A stretch of 64,000 nt of DNA from Phaeoceros laevis (Eukaryota > Anthocerotophyta > Anthocerotopsida > Notothyladales): NCBI GenBank assembly GCA_049999765.1, contig JBNGIQ010007628.1:1-64000 (forward strand), read 5' to 3'. The notes under the pieces are model-generated. The model saw only the letters and a program-made list of their open reading frames with translations. It searched no databases and had not been told where the DNA came from. A program made the position numbers and the translations under genes. Within the stretch, counting starts at the first letter, position 1. Each line of letters starts with the position of its first letter. Positions 32,466 to 43,538 of this stretch are shown piece after piece.

Positions 32466-32706
32466 TTCTGCGTCGTCTCCTTCCTTGCTGAGAGCGCAAA
32501 CCTTCTTGACCCACTGCTGATGAAGCTACAGAGATCGCAAGGCCTGATTCCCAGGTGTGCGCGGTGGAGCCAGTCTAAATCCTGCAAGAAGCGTGGCTGG
32601 CAAACAACGCGCAGACGCGGCAGTGGTCGAAGGGTCGAAGAGGACAGGAACTTGTGCTATGCGCCATGTGCCGGAAATAAACAGGTTTTGGCGCATGAAG
32701 TAACAA

Positions 32707-35606
32707 TTACAAATTTAGGCCCAATTTTGTCCTTGCTGTTCTGAGCATTACCAGAATCTCTTGATCTTCGTGTTGCCAGTTCCCACCAATTGCAAATCTA
32801 CGTAACTTCTGGTCATGCTCAATCCAGCTCTGGCCAGGCTTCTTCCATGCCGCAGCATTTGCTCTCATAGCGTCAATCTCACTTGCATCCTCCCACATCT
32901 CAAGGTGGGAATACAAGTTTGCCATAACTACGTAAGCCGCACTTTGTTTTGGGTCTAATCCAACTGCAGACTCGAAGGCACGCCTTCCTAGCCTGTAGTT
33001 CAGATGTATCCGGCAAGCTCCAAGCAATGACATCCACATGTAATAGTCAGGTTCTATAGGTATTGCAGAGAGCAGGTCTTGTATTCTACTGAACATCCCT
33101 GCCCGGCCAAGGATATCAACCATGATAGCATAGTGTCCCGCTGTTGCAGCAACGCTGTGGTCTCTGCTCATGGATTCGAAGAGCTGAAGGCCTTGGTTAA
33201 CCATGCCTGCATGACTGCAAGCAGACAAAACGGAGGTAAATGTAACCTCGTTTGCTTTAGTACCTGAATTCTGCATCTCCAGGAAACAGTTTAGGCTCAT
33301 TTCACCTTGCCCAAGTCTTGCATAACCTGCAATCAACGTAGTCCATGCTACGACATTGTGCTGCGGCAATGTATCAAACAGGCTCCTAGCATGTGCCATG
33401 CTTCCACATCTGCAATACGCATGTATAAGAGCATTTGCCACAGGACCACTCGTCATAAATCCTTTGTCCAGAACGTCAGCATGGATGTGACTACACGACT
33501 GAAGGGCCCCTGCAATGGTGCATGCTTTGATGATAGCCAAAAATGTTGCTTCGTCTGGCCTGACACCTTCCTGCTGCATTTTTGCATAAAGTTGCAGTGC
33601 TTCGTCCCCTTGTTCAAACTCTGCATATCCAGCAAGCATTGTGTTCCAGGAGCATACATCAGGATTTGGCAATGTGTCAAACACCTGTCGTGCATCTCGT
33701 ATGCTCCCACAAGACGCATACATGTGGATTAGTACGTTTCCAACAAATACATCTGACCCATAGCCACTGTGGACAATGTCGGCATGCATTTTCTGCCCCT
33801 TTCGAAGAGATTCTACTTTATAAAACTGTCCAGAGATAAATATCTCTTTCTCGGCACCTGCTAGGATAGCACATGCTTGGAGCAAGCTGGCAAAGGTCCA
33901 GTCATCTGGTTTAACCTGTTTTTCCTGCATCTGAACATAAAGTTGCAATGCATGCTCACCTTCTTCTTCCTTGACATAGCCTGCAATCATAGTGTTCCAT
34001 AACACGACACTGCGTGCGCACATAGTGTCAAAAACACGCCGTGCCTCACGGATGAACCCGCAATTTGCATACACATGAACAAGAGTGCTACTTACGAACA
34101 CATTTGATTCATACCCTGCCTTCACAGCTTCTACATGTATCCTCTTACCTCTCTGCAGCCAGTCCACCTTCGCAACATGGCCAGTGCTTTCTCCTAATGC
34201 AGCCAGTCTGCCACATGCTTTAAGGACGCTGACAAATGTACGAGCATCTGGCTTCATGCCTTTTTGTTGCATTTGGTCATATAGCTCCAAGGCTTTTTCG
34301 TCATGTCCTTGCTGAACAAACCCACTTATCATTGCTGTCCATACCACTACATTCCGCCCTGGAATCTTCTCAAACACATGGTACGCATCTGTAGTTTTGC
34401 CACAGTTTGAATAGACATGCACAAGAGTGCTACAAATGTACACATCCAGTCCATAACCCATCCTAACGGCATCTGCATGTATCATTCTTACCTTTTCCAG
34501 AGACTCTACTTTCACTAGCTGCCCTTCTTCTGAAAACATTCCTGTCTCTAGACTAGCTAAGCTGCCACATGCCTTAAGCACACTCACAAGGGTCCGATCA
34601 TCTGGTTTGACTTTCTCCTCTTGCATCTGGGCATAGAGTTGCAAAGCCTTTTCTCCATTGTCCTGAGCATATCCTGCAATCATCGAATTCCATGCTATCA
34701 AACTGCGCTGCTGGAGTGTGTCAAACACTCGCCATGCTTCCGAAATGCTTCCGCACTTCACATACACATCTACCAGTGTAGCACCCACAAACGCATCAGA
34801 AGTATACCTACATTTAAGAGCGTCAGCATGAATCCGCTTAGTTTCTTCAAGATCTCTTAAAATGCCACAAGCTTTTAGCACGCTGGCGAATGTGTACTGG
34901 TTTGGTTCCACTTCTTCTTGCCACATTTGCTGGTATGAGTTTAGAGCTGCCTGAGCCTGTCGTCCCTGAACCTGTGCCGATATGATAACAGTCCAAGAAA
35001 AAGCAGTTCTTTCTGACAAATTACTGAATACCTGGAGCCCATCTTCAAGACTCCCACATTTCACAAACATGTTTACCATGGATTCACCTAAAAACCTATT
35101 CTTTTCCAAACCGTTTCTCAAAATGTGACCATGCAATTGCTTAGCCTGGGCTAGGTCCTTTTGCTTTGCGCATGCCTGCATGAGATGTCTATAAGTTGAC
35201 ACTGAAGGAACAACTCCCTCCTCATCCAAGCGAACCAGGACATGTAGTGAGTGCTCTAGCTGTCCCTCGTCACAGGAAGTTTTCAGCTTTCGCTCATCCG
35301 AAAGTCCTTTGTCAACCCTGCACACCAAATGAAGCTCTCATGTTCAACAAAAGGACAGACTCCAACCTTCGATCAAAACAACCTCAATATGCAAATGGAG
35401 AGGCAAGAACTGCAAAACCAAGTTAGACCAGAATCTCCTCACCTAACAGTCATAGTTCCACACCTAACAGGTGACCACTGCTGCGTGAGAGGACAGAAGC
35501 CATAACCACCATTGAGTGGTCCCCTAGATCGACTTCTGTTACCCACAAAAGGAGTGCGCAACATGCAAACATTGCTTTTCACATTCTCTACCACAGAATG
35601 TAACAT
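32707..35606 (-). CDS. PLS-class pentatricopeptide repeat protein, E-type, no DYW domain
   Basis: The long exon (35317-32707) has no ATG at its 5' end. A GTGAGG donor at 35442 joins in phase 2 to a first exon (35606-35443) starting MLHSVVENVKSN, whose basic leader is a plausible organelle presequence. Total about 924 residues. The body is a chain of P, L and S repeats ('VDVYVKCGSISEAWRVFDTL', 'SWNTMLAGYAEFEQGDEAL'), followed by E and E+ motifs ('AAWKKPGQSWIEHDQK'). It stops without a DYW deaminase domain. E-type PPR proteins bind chloroplast or mitochondrial transcripts at editing sites and usually borrow a deaminase in trans. The neighbouring PPR gene is divergent and has the same two-exon layout. 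Confidence 0.9.
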
Positions 35607-35909
35607 GAAAATCTCCAAAAGCAATGACCACAAAGCCGAAGACAGGCCGGAGGGATGACGATGATGTTACTCCTGGACCGCTGACTCAAGCTTGAGGCTA
35701 ATGATCCTGATCGGCTCATTCACCCGGGAGACGCGTAAGGCAATTTGGCACTGAGATCAATGGACAATGTGCTGGAGATCCCGCCACCGGCAACACCATG
35801 CAGAACTGTTTTTTTCTTCAGGCAATCTTGGTCACTGCTTCCTGACGAGCGCTTGTGACCGCAGCCTGGGCGTTGTTCGTTGTTCCCCGCAGCTCTGAGG
35901 TGTCATGAG
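35607..35909. promoter_or_regulatory. Shared head-to-head promoter region of two PPR genes
   Basis: Only 303 bp separate the inferred ATGs of two divergent PPR genes (35606 minus, 35910 plus), so the promoters must overlap or be shared. No unambiguous TATA box or telo-box was found inside. Confidence 0.45.
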
Positions 35910-38371
35910 ATGGCTATCAGCCGCTTGCAAGCAAATCCGTCGCTCCTTGACTTAGGCAGCTTAAAGCGCTACGTGAGCAAGCAAAAAGGAATGAGATCTT
36001 ATCCTGCTGACATATACGATCCAAGCGAGTCCAAAAGGTACACGATTCTGCTGCCGACACTGAATTCTGAATCCTAGCCGAACAGTATGTTACAGATTCA
36101 TCACAACCATGTTGTTTGGACAGTATCCTCGCCACCCACAGGGTGGCCGGTTCTAAGGAGGATTGGCAGGTTGTTGGAAATTGGAAACAAGTCTTCGAGG
36201 AGGCAGAGCTGACCAGAGCTGTTGAAGTATTGGATTGCCTGGTGCAACGCAGTTTGTATGTTGACAGCTCGGTACTTTATGGTGTCCTGAAGAGGTGTAT
36301 ATTGCAAAAGGACCTGATTCTTGGCAGCCACGTTCATGCTCTTGCAGTGAAAAGTGGGTATGAGGCGAACGCATTTCTGGCCAACCACATCATTTGTATG
36401 TACGCTTCTTATGGAAGGTTGGAGGAAGCAAAGCAGGTCTTTGCCAAGGTTTCTGTACCAAGCCGTTACATGTGGGCCTCTATCATTTTGGCACATGCAC
36501 GACATGGGCAGCCTAAGCAGGCCATAGATCTCTATCTAAAAATGCGAGAGTCAACTGTGAAGCCAGACAATCACATATTTGTGGCCGTCCTTACAGCATG
36601 CGCCACAGCAAAGGATCTGTGGTCTGGCAGGAAGGTCCACAGTGATATGCTGCGGAATGTAAATATGCCAAATATTTTTGTTGCGAACTGCCTGGTAAAT
36701 ATGTACGCAAAGTGTGCAAGCTTAGACGATGCACGCAAAGTCTTTGACAATCTGCCAAGGAAGAATGTGGTGACATGGAATGCTATGCTGGCAGGATATA
36801 CTCAAAATGGGCTCGGTCAAGAAGCCCTTTTTCTCTATGTAGATATGCAAAGGGAGGGAATAAATGTCGCTGATGCTGTCACATTTGTATCCTTGCTTCA
36901 CGCATGTGCCAGTGTTGGAGCTGTACAGGAGGGAAGGAGGCTTCATGCGCAGATTCAAGAGAGACGATTGGAAGCTGATGTCGTTGTTGGCAATAGCTTG
37001 ATCAACATGTATGCAAAATGCAGGAGCTTAGAAGACGCACGCGAAGTATTTAACAATCTGCCAACCAAAGATGTTGTGACCTGGAATGCTATGCTAGCGG
37101 GATATGCGCAGAATGGACTCGGTCCACAAGCCCTTGAGCTTTATGGGAGTATGCAACAGCAGGGTATCACCCTCGCTGACCCTGTTACGTTTGTATGCCT
37201 ACTAGCAGCGTGTGCCACAGTTGGAGATTTGCACAAGGGAAAGCAACTTCATGCAGAGATTCAGCAGAGAGGACTGGAGGCTGATATGGTTGTTGGCACT
37301 TGCCTGGTGGACATGTATGGAAAGTGTGGGAGCTTAGAGGATGCACGCAGAGTGTTCGACAATCTGCCTAGCAGGGATGTGGTGACATGGACCGCCATGA
37401 TTGCATCATATTCTCAGCAGGGGCTCGGTCAAGAAGCACTTGCTGTTTATGCGAGTATGCAACTGGAGGACACCATTCCAACCGACACTGTCACATTTGT
37501 GTGCCTCCTGCAGGCTTGTGGCAGTGTTGCAGGATTGGAAAAGGGGAAAGAAATGCATGCTCTACTTTCGAGGATCGGACTTGACGCTACTGATGTATCT
37601 TTGGCAAACGCACTAGTTGACATGTACGGAAAATGTGGGAGCATGATTGATGCACAGCAGGTGTTCAATGCATCGCCTGCAAGAGACGTAGTAACATGGA
37701 GTGCATTAATTGCAGGATATGCACGCCAAGGAGAGAGTGACATCGTCTTTAATCTGTTTCAGAGAATGAGGCAGGAGGGCTTACAGCCAAACGAGGTCAC
37801 TCTTCTTGGTGTGCTCACTGCATGCAGTCATGTGGGTCTCCTGGAGAAGGGCCAGATGTACTTTGAGGCTATGACCGGAGACTATGGCATCACTCCAACC
37901 ATTGAGCACTACGGTTGCATAGTTGACCTTCTTGGACGTGCGGGCCAAGTGGAGAAAGCCGTGGAAATGGTGATGCTTACGCCTTTCCAAGCCCCCAGTG
38001 AGCTGTGGAGAAGTGTGCTAGGCGCTTGTCAAAAATGGAATAAGTTGGAGCTTGCAAAGCAGGCATTTGAACATGCAGTGAGGTTGGATGAAACTGATGC
38101 TGCAGTTTATATTTTGATGTCAAACATTTACTACGGTGCTCAAATGCAGGAGGCGGCAAAGCAGGTCCAGGCAACAAGAGTAAAAGCACGAGCATGGAAG
38201 AATCCAGGACAGAGCTGCTGGACTGATTGCAGAGGAAATGTGCAGACATTTGTGGTGGCGAATAGAGAACATGACGAATGGCACCATGTGTCAACGAAGT
38301 TGGAGAACCTTTGTGTTAAAATGAAGGAGGAAGGATATATTGATCCTTCGTTGCAGGACATGTTCACCTGA
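35910..38371 (+). CDS. PLS-class pentatricopeptide repeat protein, E+-type, no DYW domain
   Basis: The main frame has no ATG before its first PPR-flanking sequence and opens at a TTG at 36116. A better model uses exon 1 at 35910-35972 (MAISRLQANPSLLDLGSLKR), a GTGAGC donor and an AG acceptor before 36086, joined in phase 0, for about 782 residues. Repeats of about 102 residues (one PLS triplet) are strikingly alike: 'MYAKCRSLEDAREVFNNL' and 'MYGKCGSLEDARRVFDNL', each followed by 'VVTWNAMLAGY' or 'VVTWTAMIASY'. The C-terminus has E and E+ sequence ('ARAWKKPGQSCWTDCRGN' with ARAWKNPG in the actual order 'ARAWKNPGQSCWTD') and stops at 'DPSLQDMFT' with no deaminase. Likely a chloroplast or mitochondrial RNA-editing specificity factor acting with a DYW partner. 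Confidence 0.9.
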
Positions 38372-38462
38372 GAGTGACAAGGGAGCCTGATTGCGCATGC
38401 AATAAACAAGGGCACACACTGTGGTGCCGAAAATGCAGGCATTTTGTGTTGTCCGGGAAGTG

Positions 38463-38504
38463 CACTGAGATCATGAATGGCTGCTGAGATCATGAATGGC
38501 TGAT
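38463..38504. repeat. 20-bp tandem duplication flanking the TIR element
   Basis: TGAGATCATGAATGGCTG occurs twice in tandem immediately left of the terminal inverted repeat at 38505. It might relate to insertion but is not a plain target-site duplication, as no copy was seen on the right side. Confidence 0.6.
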
Positions 38505-39231
38505 CTGAAAAGATGGCAAGTCTTGATAACTGGTGCAAAGCTCAAGCTTGTAGACAGGTCCGTGCACTTGTGCACGGGAACCACCCTAAAAGGGTTATCT
38601 CTCTCACACTGCGTCCTGGTGGTAGACGCCAACTTCCATGTCCCCATCATGCGGAAACTGTACCAAGGGAGAAAGCTGAAGGGGAGCCTGGCAACAAAGT
38701 TTTCCCGATAGTAAACTGAAGAAAGATGTAGCAAAGGAGGTGTTCAGCATGTGTGGTCTTCGTGGAATTTGTGACCTAAGCTGTTGACGGTCAGCTTTCC
38801 TGATTACTGTTCATTGCTTTCCAAAGAGCAAACAGCAATCAGGAAAGCTTCTTTGCCGGTGATGACAATCAGAGAGAGTTCATGCAGGTGCTCATTTGAT
38901 TCGACAGGCAGCTCCTGTCCAAAGCGGTCCACTTAAATCTTAACAATTCAGAATCTACTCCGTTAAGAACCCTCACCTGGTTGGCAACAGGAAACGAAAT
39001 ATGCAGGAGAATAGAATCTCAGTGCTGAAAACCTGTTTGAATGGGTCGTCATACTGTGATAGAGCTGTCTTTTTTCGCATCTCACAATATTAGGAGAAGT
39101 GAAGGAATGCAGGAAGCAATTCTGACTCATCCGACCATGGTGATTGATGTCTTTGGCTCGTACGAGGACCTGTCTACAAGCTTGATGTCTACAATCTTTG
39201 CACTAGTTATCAAGACGTGCCATCTTTTCTG
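38505..39231. mobile_element. MITE-like element with long terminal inverted repeats
   Basis: About 727 bp bounded by inverted repeats of roughly 57 bp. The left arm reads CTGAAAAGATGGCAAGTCTT, then GATAACTGGTGCAAAG, then CAAGCTTGTAGACAGGTCC (38543-38561). The right arm is the reverse complement with a few mismatches and a 10 to 12-bp insertion, ending TGCCATCTTTTCTG at 39231. Inside is a 13-bp-stem hairpin (AGCTTTCCTGATT and its partner). No transposase frame. A close relative without the left arm lies at 18085-18714. Structure and copy number fit a non-autonomous DNA transposon. It sits 130 bp beyond a PPR stop codon. No clear target-site duplication was found. Confidence 0.75.
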
Positions 39232-39591
39232 AAGTCACTCAAGTCTAAGGAGGCCATAAATCATGTCCACCAGGGTGGATTTTATTGTACTACTGGATTC
39301 CAACCATGAGATAACCTTTCTCAAGTTTCTGGAGGTTCGTGAGGTGGTGGTGGTGGTAAACGTGTTTATTAAGCTGTTTTGGGAAGAGCCAATAGGAAAT
39401 CGAAGCGAGTGGCTGTTAGAGGGGACACGACATAGCTATGGGGAGCTGTCACAACAGCACGACAAGAACGCGCTCTATAACTCCCGCTCTGGCGCTTTCC
39501 TGGTAGTAGCTCTTTGGAAGGCGGGCTGATGTTGGACGTGATGTGAGTGCGTTACGTCGTGTTGACTGACGAGATTTCACAGTGGCGCCGA

Positions 39592-39784
39592 CTATCGGGC
39601 AGACGTGGTGAGCTGAGAAGGTTGAGGCAAGGATACAGGTGATGGATGCAGCAGCTACGATAAAACCGAGCAAGTGATTGCTGTCTATCGGGCAGACGTC
39701 GTGAGTTGAGAAGGTTGAGCCAAGGATACAAGTGATGGATGCAGCGATGCAGCAGCCACGATAAAACCGAGCAAGTGATTGCTG
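39592..39784. repeat. 93-bp tandem duplication in the ABCI promoter or leader
   Basis: CTATCGGGCAGACGT begins both units (39592 and 39685). Each continues AGAAGGTTGAG(G/C)CAAGGATACA and ends CCGAGCAAGTGATTGCTG. Unit 2 has a small extra GATGCAGC duplication. The second unit ends about 17 bp before the ABCI ATG. Confidence 0.85.
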
Positions 39785-39800
39785 CGAGCATGCTGTTGCA

Positions 39801-41580
39801 ATGGCTGGAGAGTCCACCGTCGTCATCAACGAGCTGCAGTTCACCTACCCAGGGATCGATGGAGCACCGCCCCCCGGGGCTAAGCCTCTCATCCATGGCT
39901 TCTCTATGAGACTGTCAGCTGGGGATCGGTGCTTGCTCGTCGGTGCAAATGGAGCAGGTATTGCTCGGGCTTCTTTGCAGATCTGAGCGTATTCGAGTCG
40001 TCTGTCCAAAGATTCACACGAGTTTGTGGTGGCATTGTTGCAGGAAAAACTACATTGCTGAAAATTATAGGGGGAAAGCACATGGTGGACCCGGATATGG
40101 TTCGTGTGCTAGGCAAGTCCACATTCCATGACACAGCTCTTGTATCCAGTGGGAGTCTGTCCTATCTTGGAGGAGAGGCAAGTTGATCGTGGTTTGATCT
40201 CAGAGCAGTTTATGCACTACCTCTGCGAGCTGTTGCTTTTGTACGTTTTCAAGAGTGAAAGTCTGTGGATGGTGAGTGCGATCCGTTCTTACCGTACGAA
40301 AAATAGGCAGGTTGGAGCAGTAAGCAATTCTGCTAGGAGGGAGAAACCTAGTTGTGGCCTCGATTGTTGTAAATATGTCAGTACCTGTGGAAGATTGACT
40401 TACACTGTCAGTTGAATGTTTCTGATGCAGTGGAGAAGAGACGTAGCCTTTGCTGGCTTTGATGTACCCCTTCAAATGGATGTGCTTGCCGAGAAGATGA
40501 TCTTTGGTGTACAAGGCATTGATCCTGCAAGAAGGAAACGTCTCATTGAAGTAAGTGAATAGGCTTCTTGTTGAAGTGAGTAACGAGCAACATGCTTACC
40601 AGTAATTCTAGACTTGGTTATAGTGCATTGGCCTCATGGACCTTGGTTGCCTTTGGCTAGGTTCTGGACATAGACCTCACATGGCGACTGCACAAGGTGT
40701 CAGATGGGCAGAGAAGGAGAGTACAAATTTGCATGGGTCTGCTCAGGCCTTTCAAGGTTTTCTTCTTTCTCACTTCTTTGTATGGGAGGAGACCTACAGG
40801 GTTGAAAAGGTCGCCACTTTCGATGGGCCTTTTTATCTAACTCGGACTGTCAACCATTTCTGAACCAGGTGTATACATGTGTGGCAGGTCTTATTACTGG
40901 ATGAGATCACTGTTGACTTAGACGTGTTAGCAAGAGCCGACCTTTTGGCATTTCTGACTTCTGAATGCGAAGAAAGGGGAGCAACGATCATCTACGCAAC
41001 TCACATTTTCGATGGTCTGGAGTCATGGCCGACCCACATTGTAAGTTGGTCTCTTGTGTCACAACGCAATTCACTGTGTTGAACCACGTAGTGCAGCCAG
41101 AGTGTTACTAATCCATGAACTGCAGGCCTTTGTAGCAAATGGTACTCTCCAATTTGCAAAACCTGTTGCGGAAATACAAGAGCTGAAGCAGCTTACTTTA
41201 ATGGCAAGTGGTCCGGCAGTCTCAGTAAACCTTCCTGGATCTGCTTGATGTTTAATATATATTTTTCTAGATGTCCAGAAAATGTAGTATGCAGTGTTTG
41301 TGCTCTAGTTCTTGGTCAGTCTATTGATACATCGGTTGTTACACAGAGGACCGTTGAAGCTTGGCTTAGAAAGAACCTTGAGGAACAAAGGAAAAGAAGA
41401 AAGGAGCGACTAGCTGCAGGCTTACCTGAGCGGGAAGGGCAAGTGATAGGCAGCCGTGTCGCTGGAGGCCCAGCACGTTCAGCCGTGATGAACAATGGTT
41501 GGGCTGGGGGCAGGATGCATTCTACCCAGGCAGGAGAGAAGGAATACGAATTTGGCCGCAACAAGGCAGCATGGCTGTAG
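39801..41580 (+). CDS. Non-intrinsic ABC ATPase, ABCI19/20/21-like
   Basis: Seven exons, 39801-39957, 40044-40177, 40431-40550, 40661-40756, 40888-41040, 41126-41203 and 41347-41580, give 323 residues, close to Arabidopsis ABCI20. The single nucleotide-binding domain has Walker A 'GANGAGKTT' at 48-56 split by intron 1, a divergent signature '[10 protein letters not shown]' around 150-158, Walker B '[10 protein letters not shown]' near 170-179 and the H-loop histidine at 208 ('[10 protein letters not shown]'). There is no membrane domain. '[17 protein letters not shown]' near the C-terminus is typical of the group, soluble ER-associated ATPases linked to cytokinin responses. Introns 2 and 6 start with GCAAGT rather than GT; both restore family sequence exactly, so they are read as GC-AG introns. 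Confidence 0.93.
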
Positions 41581-41696
41581 ACTTTACCCCATTTTACCCA
41601 CATCCAAATGAAACATTCATTGGCTTTCTCTTGTGAGACCAAGTAGATCTGTGGAGCGTAGACAACTAAACAAATTTTTTGAAAGCGCATACTTAA

Positions 41697-42343
41697 TCAC
41701 CACTCTTCCTCTCGATTAACTCTCTGAAAGAGGAGAACTGTGATGAGGAGAACGAAGAATGAAACTAGCTCTATTATCATAGCCCCAGATGTGATGAGCC
41801 CTGCATGCCGCAAAATGACTGGTATTGCAATGCTGCCAACGGCAGAAAATCCCGTCAAGAATTTTGCAGCGTCCGCCCAGCTGCACAACATCGCAGAACT
41901 GTGTTGAGGTCTCCGCTCATTCCTGCAACCAGGTTGACAGTACGAAAGAGGGCACTTACTCTGAATCTTCACCAGCGCTGATGAAGTCTGTGTTGGAGCC
42001 TCCCCCGAAAAATAGGCAGGGCATTGGCACCATTACGTACATAAGAGCTGCACAAGCCAAGCAAATGACGTGAATGCACTCACAAGACAAGCACTTAACC
42101 TGTAAATGAACAAAGGGCGTAGTGCACCTGTTAGCATTGGCCACCAGTTGTTGTACAGAGCGCAACCCTGAAAAAGCGAAGAGCACATTAACGCTCTGAA
42201 AGACGTACTTCGGAGCCAAAAAGCGAGAAATTGGTGCCACGTACCAGAATCTGCATAAGAATGCCAACAGAAAAAAGGAACGCCAACCCTGCGAGCCTGC
42301 ATGGGCCGAAGCAAGCACGGGCGTAAGCTTCCCAGTCCGCCAT
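41697..42343 (-). CDS. VPS55: VPS55 / LEPROT-family endosomal membrane protein
   Basis: Four exons on the minus strand: 42343-42245, 42167-42128, 42047-41960 and 41880-41697, giving 136 residues. Four hydrophobic segments span the protein. Conserved runs are 'GCALYNNWWPMLT', 'MPCLFFGGGS', 'DAAKFLTGFSAVGSIAIPVI' and the acidic ending 'REEEW'. VPS55 works with VPS68 in late-endosome-to-vacuole traffic. The last exon has two usable AG acceptors (exon start 41922 or 41880), 42 bp apart and in the same frame; the shorter form matches other family members better. Convergent with the ABCI gene, 116 bp between stop codons. Confidence 0.92.
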
Positions 42344-43538
42344 GTTCCTCAAAATCGTTACATGCAGCCAGTAGCCTCAACCTAGGGGAAGTAGCTCACA
42401 CTGTTAATTCCAACGTTGCACCAGAGCCAACGCCACACCATTACCGCGTATCCGCACATGAACAAACCACAATATCCACATGATTAGGCCAGCATGAACA
42501 CTCAAACCAGCCGGTCCACCCATCTTCTCTCTGCTATTCTACAGGATGCTAGCTGTTGGACGACCACCGGCTGCTGCCAAATTCCCGAGTCCTTAATCGG
42601 AGGCAGCCAAGCATCATACTCTAATTCATACGCCTTGGAGCAGATGACAGCACCTTGAATAGACATCGCCATGATATGGTGCAGCTAGAAGCCCTTGAAC
42701 CGCTGCTGCGTAGGTCCAACCCTCACCATCCACCTCACCCGGAGATGTGATTGTAGGGCTTGAACGTTACACTATTTTCCCGGTAAGTTACACTGTTTTC
42801 CTCGTTGCACAGTTGCACTGTTTTGCAAGTCAAGTCGACACGTATGCAAGTTATTGACGGTCATACGCAAACCAAGTTGCAGGTAAACTAGGGTGGGATG
42901 TCTGTGTGTCTTTTATTCCTTGACAACCCGGCAAGGTCACAAGACGGATGGCTTGAATCAGCATAGCTTGGACTACTTTATATAATTGATCATAGTATGC
43001 ACTGCGTATTACATTGCTTACTTCAGGAAGAGTCAGGAACATATCAAGCGACGTGTCTTTCACCATTTGCAAGGAAAAGCCCACAGGGCAGGGAAGTCTT
43101 GCGCCATTGCGCCTCCTGAACTTTCAACGGTTTGAATAAGAAGATGGATCACAAAACCGAAGCTAATCTGATCATTCTTGTGAAGTCTTCGTCACTTGTA
43201 ATGTCAACTGGGTACTGTAGCCCCGAAAGACAAGCGGACGATGCTCACGGGTTCAACAGGTGTAGCTAACGTCAGCTGTAGAACAGATAGAACCCCCGGC
43301 GATGAGCATAAATAGCTACAGAGGCCTTCAACGGGCATACTCAAGGTCCCAGGCTCATATATATTGAAGGCCCGGTTCCCTGTGCTACCTTGAAATTGAG
43401 CAGGAAAAGCCTGTTCAGGTTTCCTGCAGGAGGATCAATAGCTGGAGCCCTCCATAAGGACTGGTAAGGACCGTCAGGCCAGGTCGAATGCTGATTGTGT
43501 TGAACTCCTGCCGCGATGAACTCATTCTCTGACGAGTC
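42344..43538. other. Intergenic, no gene seen
   Basis: About 1.2 kb of mixed sequence with a small repeat of AAGTTACACTGTTTTCC (about 42764-42800). Open frames are short and motif-free. Confidence 0.45.

Noticed and set aside
31973-32491. Frames in both other phases over the PEF N-terminus
   Set aside because: They arise from the Gly/Pro/Tyr codon repeats of the real gene and encode low-complexity Leu/His/Arg runs.
33307-33732. Plus-strand frames opposite the PPR gene
   Set aside because: Regular spacing mirrors the PPR repeat period; they are antisense shadows without homology.
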